A stretch of 64,000 bases of DNA, from positions 2,567,501-2,631,500 of the forward strand of contig NZ_CP070982.1 of assembly GCF_018417595.1 (NCBI RefSeq). Reading direction: 5' to 3'. This document shows positions 48,412 to 57,782 of the stretch, piece after piece (positions within the stretch are counted from its first letter, which is position 1; the number at the start of each line of letters is the position of its first letter). The stretch is from Pseudomonas entomophila (lineage in GTDB: Bacteria; Pseudomonadota; Gammaproteobacteria; Pseudomonadales; Pseudomonadaceae). A program made the translations under genes and the position numbers. Below the pieces are notes generated by a model that made no database searches, had not been told where the DNA came from, and saw only the letters and a list, made by a program, of their open reading frames with translations.

Positions 48412-49164
48412 TCATGGGCCGGGCCGGTAGAGGTGGGCATGGCCGGCGCGGTACAGGGCCGAATCGGCGAAGGGGGCGTCGCCCAGCACATGGCCGACCA
48501 GGATCAGCGCGGTGCGCCGGAAGCCCTTGCTCGCCACCCGCTCGACGATGTCCGCCAGGGTGCCACGGGCCCAGTCCTGATCTGGCCAGGTGGCGCGGTG
48601 CACCACCGCGATGGGGCATTCGGCGCCGTAGTGGGGCAGTAGCTCTTCGACGATGCGCGCGAGGTGTTTAACCCCCAGGTGGATGGCCAGGGTGCTGCCG
48701 TGCCGGGCCAGGTCGGCCAGTTGCTCCCCGGGTGGCATGGGCGAGCTGTCACCGTAACGGGTAAGGATCACCGTTTGCGCCACGTCGGGCAGGGTCAGCT
48801 CGCAGCCGAGCAGGGCGGCGCTGGCAGCGGTCGCGGTTACGCCCGGCACGATCTGGTAATCGATGCCCAGTTCGCGCAGGTGACGAATCTGTTCGCCGAT
48901 GGCGCCGTACAGGCTGGGATCGCCACTGTGCACCCGAGCCACATCGTGCCCGTCGGCGTGGGCCTGGCGCATGGCCTCGACGATCTGTTCCAGGTGCAGT
49001 TCGGCGCTGTTGATCACGGTCTGGGCGGTATGCCCTTCGAGCACGGCGGGGGGCACCAGGGAACCGGCATAGATGATCACCGGGCATTGGCGGATCAGGC
49101 GCTGGCCCTTCACCGTGATCAGTTCCGGGTCGCCGGGGCCGGCGCCGATGAAATAGACCGTCAT
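48412..49164 (-). CDS. cobM: Precorrin-4 C11-methyltransferase
   Basis: 250 aa from ATG 49164; the open frame extends upstream but without support. Tetrapyrrole methylase signatures: MTVYFIGAGPGDPELITVKG at the start, then VPGVTATAASAALLGCELTL and SPMPPGEQLADLARHGST. It methylates precorrin-4 at C11 with S-adenosylmethionine in the aerobic cobalamin pathway. It lies 28 bp after cobE and forms part of the cbtB-cbtA-cobE-cobM operon behind a cobalamin riboswitch. Confidence 0.94.
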   Translation of the reverse strand: MTVYFIGAGPGDPELITVKGQRLIRQCPVIIYAGSLVPPAVLEGHTAQTVINSAELHLEQIVEAMRQAHADGHDVARVHSGDPSLYGAIGEQIRHLRELGIDYQIVPGVTATAASAALLGCELTLPDVAQTVILTRYGDSSPMPPGEQLADLARHGSTLAIHLGVKHLARIVEELLPHYGAECPIAVVHRATWPDQDWARGTLADIVERVASKGFRRTALILVGHVLGDAPFADSALYRAGHAHLYRPGP

Positions 49165-49192
49165 GGGAATTCCTTGCAGGTGAAAGGGCGGA

Positions 49193-49603
49193 TTATCCGC
49201 CGATGGCCAGGGCCAGGGTAGCGCCAGCCAGAGCCTGCCGTGGGATGTGCAGGCGTGGCGGCGTGAATGCCTGGCCGGCCAGGGCCAGTGCCGCGCTCTC
49301 GGCGACGCCCCAGCAGCCGGTCTGGGCGTAGGCGGTGGCGGAGCGCTGGGTGAGTTGCGCTTCGAAACCAAGCAGATGCGGGGCATCGAAACAGATGAAC
49401 GGCAACCCCAGGCGCTCAGCCAAGGCCAGCAGGCCGGGTTCCCGCGCCTTGGGTGTGATGCTGGCGATACCGCGCAGGCAGGAAAGCGGCAGGGCGTGCT
49501 GGGTCAGGGTCTGGCGCAACAACACCGACAACGTCTCGACCGGGCAGCCGCGACGGCAGCCAAAGCCGGCGTACAACGCCGGCTGAGCGGGATGCAGAGG
49601 CAT
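49193..49603 (-). CDS. cobE: Cobalamin biosynthesis protein CobE (CbiG C-terminal-like)
   Basis: 136 aa from ATG 49603 (overlapping the cbtA stop). It has the CobE/CbiG-C domain: YAGFGCRRGCPVETLSVLLR at the N-terminus, IASITPKAREPGLLALAERL, then VAESAALALAG and a Gly/Ala-rich end. In aerobic pathways CobE is a small accessory protein of uncertain activity. Its operon position between cbtA and cobM supports the call. Confidence 0.88.
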   Translation of the reverse strand: MPLHPAQPALYAGFGCRRGCPVETLSVLLRQTLTQHALPLSCLRGIASITPKAREPGLLALAERLGLPFICFDAPHLLGFEAQLTQRSATAYAQTGCWGVAESAALALAGQAFTPPRLHIPRQALAGATLALAIGG

Positions 49604-50298
49604 CAAGCGTGGCTGGCGCGACGGTAGAGCCAGGCGCTGAGCAGGCCCAGCGCCAGCCAGAATGCAGCGTTGGTCAGCCAGGAGGCGATCTTGAACTGCG
49701 TTTCGAGGGCTTCCGGTGCCAGGCTTTCATGCACGGGTGGCTGCGGCGCGCCGATGACATGGGGGATGACCAGCAGGGCGACACCGAGCACCTTGAACAG
49801 CCAGTGGTGGGCGAATACCAGCAGCGCCAGGCCGGCGGCGGTGGCGGCGGCGGTGCCGACCCACCACGTCTGCCGTTGGCCCAGGTCGGCGGCTGCGGTG
49901 CCGGGCAGTTCGGGCGGCAGGCCCAGGGTCGGGGCCAGGCAGAACACGGCGAAGCCGGCCAGGCCCCAGAGCGCGCCGGTGCTGACACGGCCAGGCTCGC
50001 GCAGGTTGTACAGCGCGGCGAGGATCAGGGCGAAGCCGACCGCCACCACCAGGTTGCCGCCGGTGGTGGACAGCACGCGCTGCCAGCCATCTTCCGGCGC
50101 CCAGGCTTCAGCGCTGTGCTCATGTTCGTGGGGCGTGGCGGCTTCGCCATGTTCGTGGTGTTCGGCGGCGGGGGCCGCATTCTCGTAGGTTTCCGCCTGG
50201 AGAATCAGCGGGGCCACCCAGAAGCTTTGCAGCAGGGTCAGCAGCAGGGCGGCCAGCAGCCCGCTGAAGCCCGCGGTACGGGCGATGCGCGTGATCAT
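49603..50298 (-). CDS. cbtA: Cobalt transporter subunit CbtA
   Basis: 231 aa with about six membrane helices. The His-rich loop near residues 45-65 (EHHEHGEAATPHEHEHSAEA) is typical of CbtA and probably binds cobalt. CbtA and CbtB form a predicted cobalt uptake system under cobalamin-riboswitch control. It starts 10 bp after cbtB and overlaps cobE. Confidence 0.9.
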   Translation of the reverse strand: MITRIARTAGFSGLLAALLLTLLQSFWVAPLILQAETYENAAPAAEHHEHGEAATPHEHEHSAEAWAPEDGWQRVLSTTGGNLVVAVGFALILAALYNLREPGRVSTGALWGLAGFAVFCLAPTLGLPPELPGTAAADLGQRQTWWVGTAAATAAGLALLVFAHHWLFKVLGVALLVIPHVIGAPQPPVHESLAPEALETQFKIASWLTNAAFWLALGLLSAWLYRRASHA

Positions 50299-50308
50299 GC
50301 GGGCGTAC

Positions 50309-50494
50309 TCAGTGGCAGGGGAAGGCGGCGCTGTGGCGGGTGTCGTGAGCGGCGTTGTGCACCGCCTCGATGTGCGAGAAGCCGGCGAAGTAGACCAGGC
50401 ACAGGCCGAGCAGGCTGGCGCCGACGGCGACGATCATGCGCTGGCTGAGGCTGACGGGGGTGGCGATGCTGTGTTTCGTGCTGGTGATGGGCAT
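50309..50494 (-). CDS. cbtB: Cobalt transporter subunit CbtB
   Basis: 61 aa from ATG 50494 (AGAGGAA before). One membrane helix (MIVAVGASLLGLCLVYFAGF) followed by the characteristic His-containing tail (HIEAVHNAAHDTRHSAAF) ending PCH. This is the small subunit partner of CbtA. It is first in the riboswitch-controlled operon. Confidence 0.9.
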   Translation of the reverse strand: MPITSTKHSIATPVSLSQRMIVAVGASLLGLCLVYFAGFSHIEAVHNAAHDTRHSAAFPCH

Positions 50495-50607
50495 GACGCG
50501 TTCCTCTGCTGTTGCTTTTGTCAGGTATTGGGGCAACGGGCAAGCGCGGCGACCCCGGGCGAAGCTCGCCCAGGTATGCGACAGCGCCCGCCCACCGCGG
50601 GGTGTTC

Positions 50608-50812
50608 ATGTGGTGTCAGGCCGGTCTCCGGGCTGGCGAGGTGGAGTTGGGCTCCGTTGTTGGCGTCACCTTCCCATGCCGAGACGACGGGCACAGTGGT
50701 CAAGACGCTTCACTCGCTTACCGTTGCGGGGGCAGCACCGGCATTGTCCGGCCTCTCGAAGAGGCACGTGACGCACCGGTTTCCCGTTTCACCCCAAGGG
50801 GGCACCTGAACG
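50608..50812 (-). promoter_or_regulatory. Cobalamin riboswitch before cbtB
   Basis: On the minus strand, the conserved elements appear in order: GGTGCCCCC and GGGGTGAAACGGGAAACCGG, the B12 box GCCGGTGCTGCCCCCGCAAC then GGTAAG, the CACTG...CGGCATGGGAAGG helix, and the closing GCCCGGAGACCGGCCTGACA. Adenosylcobalamin binding should shut off the cbtB-cbtA-cobE-cobM operon. Confidence 0.92.
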
Positions 50813-50894
50813 CAATGCGCTAGCAGATCATGGGGCGAACCATTGCGTCAATGGCGGCGGCGGTTGACCGCAAGCCAGGCTCTGCGTAGCCTTG

Positions 50895-51076
50895 CCGCTT
50901 CGAGGTTCTCCGGCGTTGGCCGGAGCTAAGACGGGAACGCGGTCGATGCCGCGGCTGCCCCCGCAACTGTAGGCACTGGAACGGATCGGCACAGCCACTG
51001 CGCACGCGCGGGAAGGCGCCATCCAGCAGGCAATTCTGCCGGCACAGTGCGAGCCAGGAGACCTGCCTCGTGACGT
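50895..51076 (+). promoter_or_regulatory. Cobalamin riboswitch before cobW
   Basis: On the plus strand: GAGGTTCTCC, AAGACGGGAAC, the B12 box GCGGCTGCCCCCGCAACTGT, CCACTGcgcac...GCGGGAAGG, and the terminal GAGCCAGGAGACCTGCCTCG. It lies 110 bp before cobW and should repress the cobW-cobN operon when cobalamin is high. It is back to back with the riboswitch of the divergent operon. Confidence 0.92.
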
Positions 51077-51185
51077 TTTCGACTTTCAACCGGGCGGGGT
51101 GATCCGGTGGCGAACCAGCCATGCCGGCAAGGCCCGTGGCTATCGTCCTGCATGCCCGCGCCACAGCCGCCAAGGGCACCGCGAC

Positions 51186-52253
51186 ATGAAAACACTGGCC
51201 AAGCTCCCCGTCACCATCGTTACCGGCTTCCTCGGCTCGGGCAAGACCACCTTGCTCCGCCATATGCTGGACAACGCCCAGGGCCGCCGCATCGCGGTGA
51301 TCGTCAACGAGTTCGGCGAGCTGGGCATTGATGGCGAAATTCTCAAGCAGTGCAGCATTGGTTGCAGCGAAGAAGAAGCCAATGGCCGGGTCTATGAGCT
51401 GGCCAACGGTTGCCTGTGCTGCACCGTGCAGGAAGAGTTCTTCCCGGTGATGCGCGAACTGGTGGCCCGCCGTGGCGACCTGGACCACATCCTCATCGAG
51501 ACCAGCGGCCTGGCGTTGCCCAAACCGTTGGTCCAGGCCTTCCAGTGGCCGGAAATCCGCAACGCCTGTACCGTCGACGCGGTGATCACCGTGGTCGACA
51601 GCCCGGCCGTGGCCGCGGGCACCTTCGCCGCCTATCCGGAGCAGGTCGACGCCCAGCGCAAACTCGACCCCAACCTCGACCACGAGTCGCCCCTGCACGA
51701 ACTGTTCGCCGACCAACTGGCCAGCGCCGACCTGGTGGTGCTGAACAAGGCCGACCTGATCGACGCCGAGGGCCTGGCCAAGGTCCGCACAGAGGTGGCC
51801 GAGGAACTGCCGCCGGCGGTCAAGGTGATCGAGGCCAGCAGCGGTCGCTTGCCGCTTGAGGTGCTGTTGGGTGTGGGGGCCGAGGCCGAAGCGCATATCG
51901 ATGGCCGCCGCACCCACCACGACTCGCACCACGATGGCGATGACCACGACGACCATGACCACGACGCCTTCGACTCCATCTCCATCGACCTGCCCGAAGC
52001 CGACGAAAGCCTGCTGCTCGACGCCCTCACGCAACTGGTCACCGAGTTCGGCATCCTGCGCGCCAAGGGCTTCGCCGCCATTCCCGGCAAGCCGATGCGC
52101 CTGCTGATCCAGGGCGTGGGCACCCGCTTCGACAAGCACTTCGACCGCGCCTGGCGCAGCGAGGAACCGCGTATCACCCGCCTGGTGCTGATTGGCCAGG
52201 ACCTCGACGCCGCACAACTGGAAGCGCGCCTGCGCCAGGCCCTGGGCGCCTGA
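51186..52253 (+). CDS. cobW: CobW GTPase of cobalamin synthesis
   Basis: 355 aa from ATG 51186. Walker A GFLGSGKTTLLRHM near residues 14-27, the CXCC metal motif in ANGCLCCTVQEEF, and a His/Asp-rich region (HHDSHHDGDDHDDHDHD) near residue 250. CobW-type COG0523 G3E GTPases supply metal, here presumably cobalt to the CobN chelatase encoded 3 bp downstream. Confidence 0.93.
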   Translation: MKTLAKLPVTIVTGFLGSGKTTLLRHMLDNAQGRRIAVIVNEFGELGIDGEILKQCSIGCSEEEANGRVYELANGCLCCTVQEEFFPVMRELVARRGDLDHILIETSGLALPKPLVQAFQWPEIRNACTVDAVITVVDSPAVAAGTFAAYPEQVDAQRKLDPNLDHESPLHELFADQLASADLVVLNKADLIDAEGLAKVRTEVAEELPPAVKVIEASSGRLPLEVLLGVGAEAEAHIDGRRTHHDSHHDGDDHDDHDHDAFDSISIDLPEADESLLLDALTQLVTEFGILRAKGFAAIPGKPMRLLIQGVGTRFDKHFDRAWRSEEPRITRLVLIGQDLDAAQLEARLRQALGA

Positions 52254-52256
52254 CCC

Positions 52257-55200
52257 ATGCACCTGCTGCGGACCCAGCCCGGCGGCTTCGTGCCGGACGA
52301 CAGCATCGCCGACCTTGGTCAGACCCCTGCCGAGCTGGTGATCCTCTGCAGCGGTGACTCGCACCTGGCACTGCTGGCCGAAACCGCCGAGCAGTTGCCG
52401 GATGATTTTCCCAGCCTGCGCCTGGCCAACCCCATGCAGGTGCAGAACCATGCCTCGGTCGACCTCTATATCGACGAGGTGCTGCGCCACGCCAAGGTGA
52501 TCCTGGTCTCGCTGCACGGTGGCGTCGGTTACTGGCGCTACGGTGTCGAGCAGTTGGTGGAACTGGCCAACCGGGGTGTTCAGCTGATTCTGGTCCCAGG
52601 CGATGATCGCCCCGATCCGGAACTGACCGACCTGGGCACGGTGCGTGGCGAGCAGGCCGAGCGGCTCTGGCACTACCTGCGCCAGGGCGGCAAGGCCAAT
52701 GCCGTCAACCTGTTCAATTGCCTGGCCAGCCTATGGCTCGGGCGTGACTACCCGTGGCAAGAACCGCAACCGTTGCCGCGCACAGCGGTGTACCACCCGG
52801 GCAAGGCCAGCGCGGTGCTGGAGGACTGGTACACCGAGTGGAACCCGGCGTTCCCGGTGGCACCGTTGCTGTTCTATCGCTCGCACTTGCAAGCCGCCAA
52901 CACGGCCTTCATCGATGTGTTCTGCCAGCGCCTGCAGGCCTGCGGCCTGAATCCGCTGCCGATCGCCGTGGCCAGCCTCAAGGAGCGCGCTTGCCTCGAT
53001 CAGGTTGAAAACTGGCTCGACGAGGTCGAGGCCGAGGTGGTGATCAATACCACCGGCTTCGCTTTGTCCAGCCCCGAGCAGCCCAACCTGCGCCCGTTGC
53101 GCCGCGACGTGCCGGTGTTGCAGGCGATCTGCGCCCAGGACAACCAACCGGCCTGGGAGCAGAGCGAGCAGGGGCTGGGCGCTCGCGACCTGGCCATGCA
53201 CATCGCCTTGCCGGAACTGGACGGGCGCATCATCACCCGGCCGGTCAGCTTCAAGGACCTGGCCTGGCGCAGCGAGCGCAGCCAGTCCGATGTGGTCTGC
53301 TATCGGGCCCACCCTGAACGCATGGACTTCGTCGCCGAGCTGGCGCGGCGCTGGGTGGAACTGGCGCGCCTGGACAACCAGGAAAAACGCATCGCCCTGG
53401 TGTTGGCCAACTACCCGACCCGCGATGGGCGTATCGGCAACGGTGTCGGCCTGGATACCCCAGGCGCTGCCTTGAACATTCTCCAGGCCCTGCAGGCGCA
53501 GGGCTATCCGGTGGCCGGCCTGCCGGGCAGCGGTACCGAGCTGATCCACCAGTTGCTCGGCGGGGTGACCAACGACCTCGACCACCTGGACCAACGCCCC
53601 TGCGCCCAGAGCCTGAGCCTGGCGGACTACCAGAGTGCCTTCGGCGCATTGCCCGAGGCGAACCAGCGCGCGGTGCTCGAACGGTGGGGGCCACCCGAAA
53701 AGGACCCGATGTTCCGCTCGGGGCGGATGATGGTCGCCGGGCTGCGCTATGGCCTGACTTTCGTCGGCATTCAGCCGGCCCGGGGCTACCAGGTCGACCC
53801 CAGCGCGGTGTACCACGACCCGGACCTGGTGCCGCCCCATGGCTATCTGGCGTTCCATTTCTGGCTGCGCAACGGCTACGCCGCCGACGCGGTGATCCAT
53901 GTCGGCAAGCACGGCAACCTGGAGTGGCTGCCGGGCAAGGGCGTGGGCCTGTCCAATGAATGCTGGCCGGATGCGTTGCTCGGCCCGCTGCCGAACATCT
54001 ACCCGTTCATCGTCAATGACCCGGGCGAAGGCGCCCAGGCCAAGCGGCGCACCCAGGCGGTGATCATCGACCACCTGATGCCGCCGCTGACCCGCGCCGA
54101 AACCTACGGCCCGCTGCGTCATCTGGAGCAACTGGCGGACGAGTACTACGAGGCCCAACTGCTCGACCCGCGCCGCGCCCGTGAACTGCAGCGCGACATT
54201 CTGGAACTGGTCAAGGCCAACCATATCGACCGCGAGCTGCAGCTCGAAGGGCAGCTGGAAGACGCGGCGGTGTGGCTGCCGCGCCTGGACACCTACCTGT
54301 GCGACCTGAAGGAATCGCAGATCCGCGATGGCCTGCATGTGTTCGGCCAGTCGCCCCTGGGGCGCTTGCGCAGCGATACCTTGCTGGCGCTGCTGCGGGT
54401 CGAGCGGGGGGACGGCAAGGGCGGCAACGCCAGCCTGATCCGCGCCTTGGCCAAGGCGCTGGCGCTGGGCTTCGACCCACTCGATTGCGACCTGGGTCAG
54501 GCCTGGCAAGGGCCGCGCCCGGCAGCGTTGCAGGCGTGCGATTCAGGGCTGTGGCGTACCCAGGGCGATACCCGCGAGCGCCTTGAGCTGCTGGCGGTCA
54601 CCTTGATCGAGCAGGCGCTGGCGGGTGATGTCGGCCTGCCGGATGCACCGTGCTGGCAGCCTGTACGGGAGGTGCTGCGCGCCCTGTGCGAAGAGGTCGC
54701 GCCCAACCTGGACGCGTGCGGCGACGCTGAGATCGATGGCCTGCTGGCCGCCCTGGCCGGGCGTTTCGTGCCCGCCGGCCCCAGTGGCGCACCCAGCCGT
54801 GGGCGGCTTGACGTACTGCCGACCGGGCGCAACTTCTATACCGTCGATGTGCGCAACCTGCCGACCACCACGGCCTGGCGCCTGGGCTTCGCCTCGGCCA
54901 ACCTGATCCTCGAACGTCACCTGCAGGACCACGGCGACCACCTGCGACAACTGGGGCTGTCGGTGTGGGGCACGGCGACCATGCGCACCGGCGGCGACGA
55001 CATCGCCCAGGCGATGGCGCTGATGGGCGTGCGCCCGGTGTGGGCGACGGGTAGCCAGCGGGTGGACGACTTCGAGATCCTGCCGCTGAGCTTGCTCGAC
55101 CGCCCGCGGGTCGATGTGACCTTGCGCGTTTCGGGCTTCTTCCGCGATGCCTTCGGCAACCTGATCCGGCTGTTCGACGCGGCGGTGCAGGCGGTGGCCG

Positions 55201-56018
55201 CGCTGGATGAGCCGGACGATCTCAACCCGCTGGCCGCCCGTGTGCGAACAGAGCGAGAGAAATGGCTGAACGATGGCGTGGACGCCGAGCAGGCCGCCCG
55301 CCAGGCCGGCTGGCGGGTCTTCGGCGCCAAGCCCGGTGCCTACGGCGCGGGCGTGCAGAACGCCATCGACGGGCGCCTGTGGCACAGCCGCGACGACCTG
55401 GCCGAGGTCTACCTCAACCACGGTGGCTACGCCTATGGCGCCAGCGACGAGGGCACCCCGGCCCGCGCCCAGTTCGCCCAGCGCCTCAGCCAAGTGCAGG
55501 CGGTGCTGCAGAACCAGGACAACCACGAGCACGACCTGCTCGACTCCAACGACTACTACCAGTTCCAGGGCGGCATGCTGGCCGCCGCCGAAACCCTGGC
55601 CGGCAGCGCCCGGGCCAGTTACCACGGCGATCACAGTCAGGCCGACCGGCCGCGCATCCGCACCTTGAAGGAAGAGCTGAACCGGGTGATCCGCGCCCGC
55701 GCCCTGAACCCCAAGTGGATCGACGGCACCAAGCGTCATGGCTATAAAGGTGCGTTCGAGCTGGCCGCGACGGTGGACAACCTGTTTGCCTTCGACGCCA
55801 CCACCCACCTGATCGACGACCATCATTACCAGGGCCTGGCCGATGCCTATGTGCTCGACCCGGCCACCCGTGATTTCATGCGCGAGCACAACCCCGAGGC
55901 CCTGCGTGACCTCACCGAACGCCTGCTGGAGGCCCAGCAGCGAGGGCTGTGGCAGGAACCGGGCGACTACCGCGACAGCCTCGAGCAGCAGTTGCTCGAT
56001 GGCGAGGAAGACAGCTGA
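52257..56018 (+). CDS. cobN: Cobaltochelatase subunit CobN
   Basis: 1253 aa, the usual size of CobN/BchH. It starts MHLLRTQPGGFVPDDSIADL and has conserved BchH-type segments: VHVGKHGNLEWLPGKGVGLS, NIYPFIVNDPGEGAQAKRRT and RVSGFFRDAFGNLIRLFDAA. It inserts Co2+ into hydrogenobyrinic acid a,c-diamide in the aerobic pathway using ATP hydrolysed by ChlI/ChlD-like partners. It sits between cobW and a ChlI-type ATPase with gaps of 3 and 2 bp. Confidence 0.95.
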   Translation: MHLLRTQPGGFVPDDSIADLGQTPAELVILCSGDSHLALLAETAEQLPDDFPSLRLANPMQVQNHASVDLYIDEVLRHAKVILVSLHGGVGYWRYGVEQLVELANRGVQLILVPGDDRPDPELTDLGTVRGEQAERLWHYLRQGGKANAVNLFNCLASLWLGRDYPWQEPQPLPRTAVYHPGKASAVLEDWYTEWNPAFPVAPLLFYRSHLQAANTAFIDVFCQRLQACGLNPLPIAVASLKERACLDQVENWLDEVEAEVVINTTGFALSSPEQPNLRPLRRDVPVLQAICAQDNQPAWEQSEQGLGARDLAMHIALPELDGRIITRPVSFKDLAWRSERSQSDVVCYRAHPERMDFVAELARRWVELARLDNQEKRIALVLANYPTRDGRIGNGVGLDTPGAALNILQALQAQGYPVAGLPGSGTELIHQLLGGVTNDLDHLDQRPCAQSLSLADYQSAFGALPEANQRAVLERWGPPEKDPMFRSGRMMVAGLRYGLTFVGIQPARGYQVDPSAVYHDPDLVPPHGYLAFHFWLRNGYAADAVIHVGKHGNLEWLPGKGVGLSNECWPDALLGPLPNIYPFIVNDPGEGAQAKRRTQAVIIDHLMPPLTRAETYGPLRHLEQLADEYYEAQLLDPRRARELQRDILELVKANHIDRELQLEGQLEDAAVWLPRLDTYLCDLKESQIRDGLHVFGQSPLGRLRSDTLLALLRVERGDGKGGNASLIRALAKALALGFDPLDCDLGQAWQGPRPAALQACDSGLWRTQGDTRERLELLAVTLIEQALAGDVGLPDAPCWQPVREVLRALCEEVAPNLDACGDAEIDGLLAALAGRFVPAGPSGAPSRGRLDVLPTGRNFYTVDVRNLPTTTAWRLGFASANLILERHLQDHGDHLRQLGLSVWGTATMRTGGDDIAQAMALMGVRPVWATGSQRVDDFEILPLSLLDRPRVDVTLRVSGFFRDAFGNLIRLFDAAVQAVAALDEPDDLNPLAARVRTEREKWLNDGVDAEQAARQAGWRVFGAKPGAYGAGVQNAIDGRLWHSRDDLAEVYLNHGGYAYGASDEGTPARAQFAQRLSQVQAVLQNQDNHEHDLLDSNDYYQFQGGMLAAAETLAGSARASYHGDHSQADRPRIRTLKEELNRVIRARALNPKWIDGTKRHGYKGAFELAATVDNLFAFDATTHLIDDHHYQGLADAYVLDPATRDFMREHNPEALRDLTERLLEAQQRGLWQEPGDYRDSLEQQLLDGEEDS

Positions 56019-56020
56019 AC

Positions 56021-57019
56021 ATGAGCGAACCCGTGCAATTCCCCCTGGCCGCCGTGGTTGGCGCCGATGATCTCAAGCTGGCCCTGTGCCTGACGGCCAT
56101 CGACCCGAAGATCGGCGGTGTGCTGATCGAGGGCCCGCGTGGCATGGCCAAGAGCACCTTGGCCCGGGGTCTGGCCGATCTGCTTGGTGATGGGCCGTTC
56201 GTGACCTTGCCGCTGGGCGCGACCGAGGAGCGCCTGGTCGGCACCCTCGACCTGGATGCCGCCCTGGGCCAGGGCCAGGCGCGTTTCTCGCCGGGGGTGC
56301 TGGCCCATGCCGATGGTGGCGTGTTGTACGTCGACGAGGTCAACCTGCTGCCCGACCCGCTGGTGGACCTGCTGCTGGATGTGGCCGCCAGCGGGACCAA
56401 CCGGGTCGAGCGCGATGGCATCTCCCATCGCCATGCCGCCCGCTTCGTGCTGATCGGCACCATGAACCCGGAAGAAGGTGAGCTGCGCCCGCAGTTGCTC
56501 GATCGTTTCGGCCTGAATGTCGCCCTCGACGGCTTGCCGGCGCCCGAGGCCCGGCAGCAGATCATCCGGCGACGCCTGGCGTTCGACAGCGACCCCGAGG
56601 CATTTTGCGCCGAATGGGCGCAAGCACAGGCGCAGCTGCGTGAGCGTTGTCACGCGGCGCGCGGGCAACTGGCTTCGATTCCCCTGGATGACCAGGCCCT
56701 GGCCTGGATCACCGAACGCTGTTTTGCTGCCGGCGTCGATGGCCTACGTGCCGACCTGGTCTGGCTGCGCGCTGCCCGGGCCCATGCCGCCTGGCGCGGC
56801 AGCGTGTCCATCGAGGTGGCTGATGTCGATGCGGTGGCCGAGTTCGCCTTGCGTCACCGTCGGCGCGCCGATGCGCAACAACCGGCGCCGGCCGGTGCGG
56901 CTGAGCCGTCGCAGGGGCGGGAGCGTGAACAAGGGCAGGGCGACTGGGGCGCATTGCCGCCACAGCCGGTGGCCGGCGGTGCGCGGCGTGAGGTGCCGAA
57001 CTGGGCAAAAAAGCCCTGA
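56021..57019 (+). CDS. ChlI/BchI-type AAA+ chelatase ATPase
   Basis: 332 aa from ATG 56021. Walker A is GPRGMAKSTLA near residues 40-50 and Walker B GGVLYVDEVNLLPDP near 100-115, followed by LIGTMNPEEGELRPQLLDRF with the sensor-1 Asn and arginine finger. The protein ends in a low-complexity Gln/Glu-rich tail. In pseudomonads a ChlI/ChlD-type pair replaces CobS/CobT beside CobN. It is coupled to cobN and followed by the VWA partner. Confidence 0.9.
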   Translation: MSEPVQFPLAAVVGADDLKLALCLTAIDPKIGGVLIEGPRGMAKSTLARGLADLLGDGPFVTLPLGATEERLVGTLDLDAALGQGQARFSPGVLAHADGGVLYVDEVNLLPDPLVDLLLDVAASGTNRVERDGISHRHAARFVLIGTMNPEEGELRPQLLDRFGLNVALDGLPAPEARQQIIRRRLAFDSDPEAFCAEWAQAQAQLRERCHAARGQLASIPLDDQALAWITERCFAAGVDGLRADLVWLRAARAHAAWRGSVSIEVADVDAVAEFALRHRRRADAQQPAPAGAAEPSQGREREQGQGDWGALPPQPVAGGARREVPNWAKKP

Positions 57020-57072
57020 GCATCCGCCCGCGCAACACCCAGGCGGCGGATGCCAGGCCCCGCGCAGGTCAG

Positions 57073-57687
57073 TTGAAGGGAGCCTCCCGTGGCCGCCCAC
57101 GCGTGGCCGATGGCGGGCGAATCGCCTGGTTGCCCACTTTGCTCAAGGGCCGGCCTCGACAGCGCCAGGATCTATGCTGGCAGCAACGTCAGGCCGACGG
57201 GCCCGCGTTGTGGCTGGTGATTGTCGACGCGTCGGCCTCGACCCGTCGCCATCAGGCCCTGGCCCAGGCCAAGGGGCTGCTGGCCGAGCTGTTCGACCAG
57301 GCCTACCGGCAACGGGCGCGCCTGGCACTGCTCACCGCAAGCGGCAACCGGCCACACTGGCAGCGCCACGGCCTCAAGGCTTCGGCGGCGTTGCAACCTT
57401 GGCTGCAGGGGCTGGGGGCGGGTGGTGGCACGCCTTTGTTCGCCGCGCTGGAGGAGGCGCGCCACTGGCTGCTGGCACGACGCAAACGTCTGCCGCACGA
57501 AGTGCACCGCTGCCTGATACTGACCGACGGTCGGTTGCGTCAGTGGGCCACGCCGCAGCCATTGCCATGCGCCACTTTATTGGTGGACATGGAACTGGCG
57601 GCAGTACGCGTGGGGCGGGCAGGGCAACTTGCCGAACAACTACAGGCCGAATATCGGCATATAGAAACGTTCGCGCTGATCAATTAA
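57073..57687 (+). CDS. ChlD-like VWA-domain protein
   Basis: 204 aa from TTG 57073. VWA MIDAS motif WLVIVDASASTRRHQALAQA (D-x-S-x-S) near residue 50, T-x-x-G turn in LQGLGAGGGTPLFAAL, and acidic LILTDGR. Basic, Gly/Arg-rich N-terminus as in ChlD. No ATG or GTG is available: the frame is open from 56992 with only CTG and TTG codons, so the true start may be a rare codon overlapping the ATPase stop. It should assemble with the ATPase and CobN. Confidence 0.82.
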   Translation: MKGASRGRPRVADGGRIAWLPTLLKGRPRQRQDLCWQQRQADGPALWLVIVDASASTRRHQALAQAKGLLAELFDQAYRQRARLALLTASGNRPHWQRHGLKASAALQPWLQGLGAGGGTPLFAALEEARHWLLARRKRLPHEVHRCLILTDGRLRQWATPQPLPCATLLVDMELAAVRVGRAGQLAEQLQAEYRHIETFALIN

Positions 57688-57782
57688 ACAGGGTGCGCGC
57701 GACAGTATGTCGCAGCCGCAGGAAAGTTATGACGTAGGCCCTGCGGGAATTGCACAAGTGCGCGAACTGCGCGCACCTGTGT

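Noticed and set aside
50820..52673. Minus-strand open frame of 617 codons over cobW/cobN
   Set aside because: Covers the riboswitch and two certain plus-strand genes; no domain content.
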